DNA of 55,349 nt from Okeania hirsuta (GTDB lineage Bacteria; Cyanobacteriota; Cyanobacteriia; Cyanobacteriales; Microcoleaceae). Below, piece after piece: positions 40,801-47,411 of this stretch. Position 1 is the first letter of the stretch, and every line of letters begins with the position of its first letter. The stretch lies in the NCBI RefSeq assembly GCF_003838195.1, contig NZ_RCBY01000023.1, positions 1-55,349 on the forward strand, given 5' to 3'. Under the pieces are notes generated by a model that saw nothing but the letters and a program-made list of their open reading frames with translations, was not told the DNA's origin and searched no databases. The position numbers and the translations under genes were made by a program.

Positions 40801-41001
40801 GGTCAAACCCGGAATGTTCAGGTACATAAATTTGTCTGTACTGGAACTTTAGAAGAAAAAATACACGACTTAATTGAAAGTAAAAAAGAACTAGCAGAAC
40901 AAGTAGTAGGTGCAGGAGAACAATGGTTAACTGAACTAGATACAGACCAGTTGAGAAACTTATTAATACTTGATAGAAATAAAGTAATTGAAGAAGAGTA
41001 A
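37819..41001 (+). CDS. SNF2-family DEAD/DEAH-like helicase
   Basis: Large ATP-dependent DNA translocase of the bacterial SNF2 type (1060 residues). The N-terminus MAILHGFWF...[10 protein letters not shown] is the usual start of the cyanobacterial family, which supports this ATG though no ribosome binding site is clear. A long N-terminal region (to about 560) includes the SNF2-associated helical domain. Helicase motifs: I DDMGLGKT (Lys608), II DEAQ (703-706), [14 protein letters not shown], IV-like [30 protein letters not shown] and VI [11 protein letters not shown]. The DEAQ box is usual in some Snf2 groups. A SWIM zinc-finger gene follows on the same strand, an arrangement common in bacteria and suggesting joint action in DNA handling or transcription recycling. 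Confidence 0.95.
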   Translation: [1060 protein letters not shown]

Positions 41002-41019
41002 ATTTGAGTTATTGAAAAA

Positions 41020-41070
<51 letters not shown>

Positions 41071-41112
41071 TGCTTTTCGGTCTTCAATAATTAATAATTA
41101 ATAATTAATAAT

Positions 41113-41352
41113 TAGGGTTTGCTGAAAAAGTCTTTTAGTAAGGGAAGACCCACCCCTAACCCCTCCCAGGAGGGGAGGGGAAGACAGGATAAATGGGAAT
41201 GAGCGAGAAGGTAGGAGTAAGAATGGTCCCAAAATTTTTCTGCCCAACTATAAGCCTAAAATACGCTCCTTTTTGAGCATTAAGAGCTGAAAACCAGGTA
41301 CTTTTTTCGACCCCAAAAAGGCACTTGTCTTTATCTGTCAATACTTTTCCTA
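41113..41352. mobile_element. MITE family TAGGGYTTGC, copy D (right end truncated)
   Basis: Left end TAGGGTTTGCTGAAAAAG; the interior matches copy C (TTTGAGC, GGTACTTTTTTCGACCCC); the right end stops at TTTTCCTA and lacks the AATCAGCAAGCC part. The G-rich cassette lies at 41148-41176. It separates the helicase from the SWIM gene. Confidence 0.75.
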
Positions 41353-41560
41353 ATTAATAATTACCTCTCCTTAACTTAAAACTCAGACAACGCAAGATTT
41401 TTCCTTTTTACTTCTTACTTCCTCATCAAATTTGAGACTTAATTTCTTCCTTCTTCCTTCTTCCTTCTTCCTTCCTACTTACTCATCAAATTGGAGACTT
41501 AATTTCTTCCTTCTTCCTTCTTCCTTCTTACTTCTTCCTTCTTCCTTCTTAATAAAAAAA

Positions 41561-42397
41561 ATGACTAACTATAACAACTCACAAAACGACAAAGAATGGT
41601 GGACTCAACAATGGATAGACTTGTTAAATTCTTATCGGTTTAAAAAACGATTAGAACGGGCAAGAAATTATGCCAGACAAGGAAACGTTCTGAGTCTAGA
41701 ATTTAAAGACAAAGAAATTATTTCCCAAGTTCAAGGGACAGCTCCAGAACCTTATAAACAATCATTATGGTTAGATACTTTTAGTGATGAAGACTGGAAT
41801 TATGTCATTGAAACAATGTCACAAAGAGCAATTTTTACTGCCAAATTATTAGCAGGAGAAATGCCTCAAAATATAGAAGAAGTTTTTGCTACTAATGGTT
41901 TAAGACTATTTCCATTTACCTTAGATGATATCCATGCTAAATGTGACTGCCCTGACAAAGCTAGAGTTTGTAAACATATTGCAGCAGTTTATTATATCTT
42001 AGGCGATCGCTTTAGTGAAGATCCATTTTTATTATTTCAATTACGCGGTCGTACCAAAGAACAAATATTAGAAGTTCTCCGGCAAAAACGCGGTCAAAGT
42101 GAAGAAGAAAATTCCACAATTAAAGAAAAAATTACAACAGAAAAAAACCAAAAAGCTCTAACTTCAGCAAATAAAGAATATGTAAATTTTGAGGATTTTT
42201 GGAAATACGATCGACAGCTAGATTCTTCCCTAGTAGTGATTACACCACCCCCAAGTAATGAGACAGTTTTAGATGTTTTAGGACCTCTTCCTTTGGGTAC
42301 ATCTGCTGATATTATTAAGGATAATTTTAAGAAGGTTTATCAAAATATTAGTCATCACGCAGTAATAACAGCCTTAAACCAGGGAGAAGATGGGTAA
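41561..42397 (+). CDS. SWIM zinc-finger protein, partner of the SNF2 helicase
   Basis: 278-residue protein. The SWIM zinc finger CDCPDKARVCKHIAAVYY (C-x-C-x(n)-C-x-H) lies near residues 128-146. The N-terminus (EWWTQQWIDLLNSYRFKKRL) and the RARNYARQGNVLSLEF segment are typical of bacterial SWIM proteins coded beside SNF2 helicases. The frame is open upstream to 41432, but those residues (FFLLPSSF repeats) are only translated CTTCTTC heptamers, so the ATG at 41561 is chosen; it lacks a clear ribosome binding site. SWIM domains bind DNA or proteins; a joint role with the helicase is inferred from gene order. Confidence 0.9.
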   Translation: MTNYNNSQNDKEWWTQQWIDLLNSYRFKKRLERARNYARQGNVLSLEFKDKEIISQVQGTAPEPYKQSLWLDTFSDEDWNYVIETMSQRAIFTAKLLAGEMPQNIEEVFATNGLRLFPFTLDDIHAKCDCPDKARVCKHIAAVYYILGDRFSEDPFLLFQLRGRTKEQILEVLRQKRGQSEEENSTIKEKITTEKNQKALTSANKEYVNFEDFWKYDRQLDSSLVVITPPPSNETVLDVLGPLPLGTSADIIKDNFKKVYQNISHHAVITALNQGEDG

Positions 42398-42672
42398 AAA
42401 AATCTACAATATGTTTAGATTAGAGTGAATATAAGCTAGCATTTACAAATGATGAAATATGAACAAATGATCGTGAATAGTCGAAGGTAATAAGATAGTT
42501 TTTGCTAAAATAAAAAAATAAAAATTATAGTTTGATAACTAAGAAGAAAACTCTGTATAGCAATGCTAAAAGTCTAAATATATTAATTACTATCCCTAAA
42601 TAATTAGCAGTTCCCTTTTTTTCTAAATCATTCTATACAAACTTAATTGTAAGTTCGTTTTTCTATTAATTA

Positions 42673-42703
42673 TCGACAATGAAAAAAAACTATATGTTAT
42701 AAT
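42673..42703 (+). promoter_or_regulatory. Candidate promoter for the DUF928/CHASE2 operon
   Basis: A TATAAT box (42698-42703) lies 66 bases before the DUF928 start, with TCGACA (42673-42678) 19 bases upstream as a possible -35. The rest of 42398-42769 is AT-rich and holds no gene. The spacer is slightly long, so this is tentative. Confidence 0.35.
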
Positions 42704-42752
42704 AAGATATAGTAGCTAAAAATAGCAATAGCTATATAACTTGAGTTTATAC

Positions 42753-42760
42753 GGAGGTGA
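42753..42760 (+). promoter_or_regulatory. Strong ribosome binding site GGAGGTGA
   Basis: A perfect anti-Shine-Dalgarno complement ends 9 nt before the ATG at 42770 and fixes the start of the DUF928 gene. Such sites are rare in this window. Confidence 0.75.
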
Positions 42761-42769
42761 TTTTTTATC

Positions 42770-43531
42770 ATGTTTGTACGAAACTTTTTAGGACTTTCTT
42801 TAGTAGGTCTTTTAGTTTCAGCTCCTCCAGTCAATCACCCTCAAACTGCAAAAACTAAGGTGGAATCAAGGCCACAATTACAGGCAGTAACATTTCCACC
42901 AACAACTTCAAGAGGTGCGCCATCGAGAACTAGAGGAGCTGGGTCTCGCGGTCCTTGTAATCCAATAATTAAGCAAGAATTAAGCAACCTCACTGCTGTA
43001 GTACCAGAAAATAATATTGGTACAACAGTTAGTCCTAACCCAACTGTTTACCTTTATGTTCCTCAAAGTAGTAAACGAAAGGCAGAATTTGCTTTATTTG
43101 ATTGGACAAATAGAGTCAGAGAACCAATATATAAAGTAGGTGTATCTCTGCCTCAGTCCGCTGGAATTATCAAAGTAAGTTTGCCAAAAACAGTTGAATT
43201 AGAAACTAATAACACTTATATTTGGCACTTTGGCATAATTTGCGATCCAGAGGAGCGTGCTTTAGATTATTATATTAATGGATGGCTAAGACGTACCCCT
43301 CTCAAGCCAGAAATAGAAGCTAAATTAAAAGAACTGCAGGAAAAACCACTAGAACTAGCTAAACTCTATGCTGAATCATCAGTTTGGAGCGAAACAATTA
43401 CAACTTTAGAAAAATCTCGTGTTGCTTATCCTAATGCGTGGAAAGAACTGTTAAAATCAGTTGGGTTAGAGGACTATGCTGATAGTAAAATATTTGACTG
43501 TTGTCAGGAAATACAACCTGCTCAAAGATAA
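42770..43531 (+). CDS. DUF928 domain protein
   Basis: 253-residue exported or membrane-anchored protein: residues 5-20 (NFLGLSLVGLLVSAPP) form a signal-like stretch, followed by a flexible Arg/Gly/Ser-rich part. The DUF928 core runs from about 65 to 215: LTAVVPENNIGTTVSPNPTVYLYVP, FALFDWTNRV, TYIWHFGIICDPEERA and INGWLRRTPL. The family is almost confined to cyanobacteria and is often coded beside CHASE2-domain proteins and haemagglutinin-type exoproteins, as here; its function is unknown. A strong ribosome binding site precedes it, and the next gene starts only 6 bases after its stop, so the two form an operon. Confidence 0.9.
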   Translation: MFVRNFLGLSLVGLLVSAPPVNHPQTAKTKVESRPQLQAVTFPPTTSRGAPSRTRGAGSRGPCNPIIKQELSNLTAVVPENNIGTTVSPNPTVYLYVPQSSKRKAEFALFDWTNRVREPIYKVGVSLPQSAGIIKVSLPKTVELETNNTYIWHFGIICDPEERALDYYINGWLRRTPLKPEIEAKLKELQEKPLELAKLYAESSVWSETITTLEKSRVAYPNAWKELLKSVGLEDYADSKIFDCCQEIQPAQR

Positions 43532-43537
43532 TATAAA

Positions 43538-45853
43538 TTGTTAGATTACCTAAAAGTTAAACATATTGAGAAACCATTAGTGAAATCTCATTATGATTCT
43601 CGTGGATCAACAGCTACATCATTAATTTGGCAGTGGCGCGGGGTGTGGATAACTACTCCCTGCGTAACTATATTGGTAATATTACTACGCTTAACTGGAA
43701 TATTACAGCTATGGGAGTGGGGTACATACGACTTCTATATGAGAAATAGACCTTTACCTCCAAGGGACAAACGTATCGTAATTGTTGGTATTGATGAAGC
43801 GGATATAAGCAGAGTAGGTCAGGGAATAATTCCTGATTCAACTCTTGCCAAGTTGCTCAAAAAACTCAAAGCAATGGAACCCAGAGCTATTGGTTTAGAT
43901 ATTTACCGAAATTTACCTGTACCTCCTGGTTATCAAGAATTAGTTAAAGTATTTCAAAACACTCCTAATCTAGTTGGGATCCAAAAAGTAGTAGAGGATG
44001 ATAGAGGAGAAGGAGTAGCACCACCATATGCTTTACAAGAAAAAGGACAAGTAGGAGCAAATGATACGCCTATCGATGCAGATAATAGATCTCGGCGAGG
44101 CTTATTTTATTTAGATAATCAAGATGGGGAAATTATTTATAGTTTTAGCCTGCATTTAGCATTACTTTATTTAGAAAAGGAAAATATTAAAGCAGATACA
44201 GTAGAGGGGACCGATCACTGGCGCGTAGGAAATCAGGTATTCCCTCCTTTTCAAAAAAATGAAGGTGGTTATGTCAGAACCGATGCTCGTGGGTATCAAT
44301 TATTAATTAACTATAGAGGGCCGAGCGGTCATTTTGAAACTGTTTCTCTGACAGATCTACTTGATGGACAAGTCCCTCCAGACTGGGGACGCGATCGCAT
44401 AATTCTGATTGGAGCAGTAGGAGAAAGCTTCAACGATCTATTCTATACACCCTATAGTAGTCATTTGTTAGCTCCACCAAGACCAATGACAGGAGTAGAA
44501 CTACAAGCAAATTTTATTAGTCAAATTATTAGTGCTGCTCTAAATGAACGCCCCTTAATCAAAACTTGGTCTGAACCCCAGGAATGGTTATGGATTTTTA
44601 TCTGGTCTGGAGTTGGAACCACAGTTACATGGCAGTGGCGAAATCAAACAAAAAAATTCTTGTCACTAACTTTATTGAAGAACCTAATCCTAGAAGCTGG
44701 AATCATTTTTCTTAGCACTTATATTATGTTTCTTTGGGGATGGTGGCTTCCTGTAGTGCCTCCTTTATTAGCAATAGTAGTTTCTTCATTTGTCATTACA
44801 GGTTATGTTGCTGGCACTGCTAGTCTGATTAGAAAAACTTTTGCTCGTTATCACTCCAATGAAATAGTCAAGAATTTATTGGAAAGTAAAGAGGGTTTAA
44901 AAATAGGAGGTAAGAGGCAATGTATAACTGTATTAACTTCTGATTTAAGAGGGTTTACGGCCTTTTCTGAGCAACTATCCCCAGAAAGTGTTGTAGAAAT
45001 TATTAATATTTATCTCAAAGATATATTAAAAATCATCACTCAATATGGTGGTAGTATTGACAAGCTACTTGGCGATGGAATAATGGTTTTATTCGGCGCT
45101 CCCATAGTTAGGGAAGATGATGCACAGAGAGCTGTGGCCTGTGCATTGGCAATGCAGTTAGAAATGAAATCTATTAATCAAAAAATCAAAGCTCTAGGGT
45201 GGCCAACTTTAGAAATGGGTATTGGTATTCATACAGGGGATGCTGTAGTAGGAAATATTGGCTCTGAAGAACATACTGAATATACTGCTATTGGTTGGGA
45301 AGTTAATTTGGCTTTTCGCATAGAAAGCTATGCCACTGGAAATCAAATTCTGATTTCTAATGCTACTAGGGCAGCGGTCGGTACCTCACAATTAAGGATA
45401 GATAGTACGAAGGAAATTAAGCCTAAAGGTATTAGTAATCCAATTAATATTTATGAAGTGGGAGGAATTAGTGGTAAATATAATCTATTTTTGCCGAAAG
45501 AAGAGGAAATTCTATTACCGATAGAACAACCAATTCCTATCTTTTATTTAATTGTAGAAGGCAAACATATTAGTAATACTGTGTTTAAGGGAAAGTTAGT
45601 TAAGCTTTCTCAAAGAGGATCAGAGATAGAGATTAACAGATATGCTTCAGAAGATTCACTACCATTAATTCACAGTAATATCCAACTTAATTTATTAAAT
45701 CCTAGCAATAAATCGTTTATGAGCGAGCATATTTATGGAAAGGTCTTAAAAGTAAAAGAAGCATCAAAGACTTTTTATATCCGTTTTACTTTCAAACCTC
45801 AGTCTGTTATAGAACAACTTGATAATTTATATCAATCTTCTTTACAGCGATAG
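43538..45853 (+). CDS. CHASE2-domain class III adenylate cyclase
   Basis: Membrane-bound sensor cyclase of about 770 residues. A first membrane helix (about 40-55) precedes an extracytoplasmic CHASE2 domain (WGTYDFYMRNRPLPPRD, IVIVGIDEADI, AIGLDIYRN, LLINYRGP, ILIGAVGES), then two or three membrane helices (350-440). The class III cyclase domain has metal-binding Asp469 (TSDLRGFTAFS) and Asp513 (LLGDGIMVLFG), purine-binding Lys509 and Thr583 (Thr suggests the class IIIb adenylate-cyclase type), and catalytic Asn590 and Arg594 (VNLAFRIE). The usual IGD reads IGW. Residues ~665-771 look like a PilZ-type beta domain (GKLVKLSQRGSEIEI), not certain. TTG at 43538 is taken as start because no ATG occurs before residue 68 apart from it; a GTG at 43580 is an alternative. 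It is probably cotranscribed with DUF928; cAMP output may control the exoproteins downstream (inference). Confidence 0.9.
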   Translation: MLDYLKVKHIEKPLVKSHYDSRGSTATSLIWQWRGVWITTPCVTILVILLRLTGILQLWEWGTYDFYMRNRPLPPRDKRIVIVGIDEADISRVGQGIIPDSTLAKLLKKLKAMEPRAIGLDIYRNLPVPPGYQELVKVFQNTPNLVGIQKVVEDDRGEGVAPPYALQEKGQVGANDTPIDADNRSRRGLFYLDNQDGEIIYSFSLHLALLYLEKENIKADTVEGTDHWRVGNQVFPPFQKNEGGYVRTDARGYQLLINYRGPSGHFETVSLTDLLDGQVPPDWGRDRIILIGAVGESFNDLFYTPYSSHLLAPPRPMTGVELQANFISQIISAALNERPLIKTWSEPQEWLWIFIWSGVGTTVTWQWRNQTKKFLSLTLLKNLILEAGIIFLSTYIMFLWGWWLPVVPPLLAIVVSSFVITGYVAGTASLIRKTFARYHSNEIVKNLLESKEGLKIGGKRQCITVLTSDLRGFTAFSEQLSPESVVEIINIYLKDILKIITQYGGSIDKLLGDGIMVLFGAPIVREDDAQRAVACALAMQLEMKSINQKIKALGWPTLEMGIGIHTGDAVVGNIGSEEHTEYTAIGWEVNLAFRIESYATGNQILISNATRAAVGTSQLRIDSTKEIKPKGISNPINIYEVGGISGKYNLFLPKEEEILLPIEQPIPIFYLIVEGKHISNTVFKGKLVKLSQRGSEIEINRYASEDSLPLIHSNIQLNLLNPSNKSFMSEHIYGKVLKVKEASKTFYIRFTFKPQSVIEQLDNLYQSSLQR

Positions 45854-45963
45854 AATTTAGTGTTAGACTGGGAGAGCGTAAATCAGGAGTAGGTTGGCTT
45901 GAAGAATGACAGGCAAAATTGACAAAAGTAGAGCTATAATTTGAGTTACCACACATAAAACAG

Positions 45964-45989
45964 GCTAGAGAAAAATTTTCAACTCTAGC
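45964..45989 (+). terminator. Possible terminator of the CHASE2 operon
   Basis: GCTAGAG and CTCTAGC form a perfect 7-bp stem around a 12-nt A/T loop, 110 bases after the CHASE2 stop. There is no clear T tract, so it may instead be a processing or operator site. Confidence 0.4.
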
Positions 45990-46230
45990 TGTAGTAGTTA
46001 TTATTAAACTATGAAATTATCAAAAGATAGCTGATTACATTAGGTCTAGATCTTCTAGTTAGTAATCGCTATCTTTAAAAAGATGAGATTTTTTTAGGTA
46101 GAAGAAGATGGTATGTCAATTTTTTATTCTTGGTGGTATACCTAAAGTTAAGACTAAATGTCTGTAATCAATAGCACTACTACTGTCATTACTTAATTAC
46201 CACACACAGGGATCGTAGCCACTACATTAA

Positions 46231-46374
46231 TTAACGACGACGACGACGACGGCCACCAGCTACAGAATCTAAATCCTTGTCAGTTAGCTTTTCCAATGTT
46301 GGCGGCTTGTCAGCAGTAGGCTTTTTCCAGATACTTTCTCGTTTTGGGTTTGGTTTTTGTTGTCTATGTGTCAT
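46231..46374 (-). CDS. 47-residue peptide with double-glycine leader and six-Arg C-terminus
   Basis: Short gene on the minus strand. AGGAGA lies 6 nt before the ATG (46372-46374). The product starts MTHRQQKPNPKRES, continues with IWKKPTADKPPTLEK, then has LTDKDLDSVAGG (30-41) and ends in six consecutive Arg (42-47), all CGT codons, before TAA. The LTxxxLxxVAGG segment is the double-glycine leader pattern cleaved by C39-type peptidase transporters in bacteriocins and many RiPP precursors. If cleaved after Gly41, the released core would be hexa-arginine. No C39 transporter or modifying enzyme lies in the window. Alternatives: a small nucleic-acid-binding protein using the Arg tail, or a natural product precursor acted on elsewhere, for example by a peptide arginase. 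A palindrome sits upstream at 46408-46437. Real gene: likely; role: inference. Confidence 0.65.
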   Translation of the reverse strand: MTHRQQKPNPKRESIWKKPTADKPPTLEKLTDKDLDSVAGGRRRRRR

Positions 46375-46407
46375 TGTCTTTCTCCTAAGTAACTCTTTTA
46401 ACTTAAT

Positions 46408-46437
46408 CTAGGTTGGTATACTGTTGTATACTAACTT
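46408..46437 (-). promoter_or_regulatory. Palindrome upstream of the poly-Arg peptide gene
   Basis: GGTTGGTATAC and GTATACTAAC are inverted half-sites separated by three or four bases, centred about 50 bases before the ATG, where a promoter or operator is expected. The surroundings of the minus-strand start region (46440-46490) are AT-rich. A regulator-binding site is suggested but not shown. Confidence 0.4.
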
Positions 46438-46939
46438 AGATAGAATTTAACTACATATCATATCTTATATTTTAACTTATAATTTACCCTTACCTCTATC
46501 GTATCCCACCAATAATTGGTTGAACCCCTGATCTAGTGAGTATTAAAAAAAAATTCATATTCTTAGTAATATTAACTAGGTACTGACAATCTGTATGTAA
46601 GTGGGTAAATATTGGCCATCCCGAATTAATTGAACTCATTTATAACTACGATACTATATGCAATCTATCCGGAACAGATAAATATTTTACAACAATATAT
46701 ATCCCTCTTTTTTGATCGCTCTTGCTGGAAAAAAATTTGAAAGGACAACTATTTATTAATTGAGGTTGCGATCGCTAAATCTAATACCAAATCTCAAAAC
46801 GTTTGCTGTATATCATCTTCTTGAGTAATAAGGGAGATGGGCAGGTAGGGAGATGGTAATCAAATATAGCTAGGACTTATATTATGTCCAGTTGAATAGT
46901 TATAAGTTAGAAGCTCTCGTAGTTGGGCTTAAGTAAGAA

Positions 46940-47260
46940 GATAGATTAGGACTTACACACCTGCAACGTATTTTCGTAATGGCGACCGGACTGACAGAGA
47001 AGCAATCTCAAATCCTAGTTTTTCATACCTCATGGGTAAGTCTTGTAGATACTTCAAGGGCTAAAGTCTAACTACAAACAAAAATTTTTTGATCGCGTCA
47101 GCGGAACGGAGTTCTATCGTTAATTATCCGGACATGATATTACACACCTGCAACGTATTTTTGTCATTGCGACCGAGAGGGTTTGCGCAGGAGTCCGGAA
47201 CGGATAGCAATCTCAAATCCTAGTTTTTCCTACCTCATGGGTAAGTCCTGATAGTATTAT
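46940..47260. repeat. Two copies of a GGACTTACACACCTGC / GGGTAAGTCCT element
   Basis: At 46948-47045 and about 47143-47250 the order CACACCTGCAACGTATTTT, GCGACCG, GCAATCTCAAATCCTAG and CTCATGGGTAAGTC recurs. The first starts GGACTTAC and the second ends GTAAGTCCTGATAG, the inverted-end type seen at 18112-18210. Between them is an ATCATGTCCGG fragment (about 47128). The rest of 46375-47411 is AT-rich with no gene. Confidence 0.65.
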
Positions 47261-47411
47261 TCTTCAGAAATGGTACGAAGCTATCAGAAATTGGACATAT
47301 TGTTTTTGGGTTGTGCTGCGCTTTACTCAACCTACTGAAATTTTAGATAGTATTAGATACTATAGGTTTTGTCTACAAAATAATAAATCTTAATTAAATT
47401 GGTAATTAGTT

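Noticed and set aside
41432-41560. N-terminal extension of the SWIM protein
   Set aside because: The residues are translated CTTCTTC heptamers (FFLLPSSF repeats); the natural start is the ATG at 41561.
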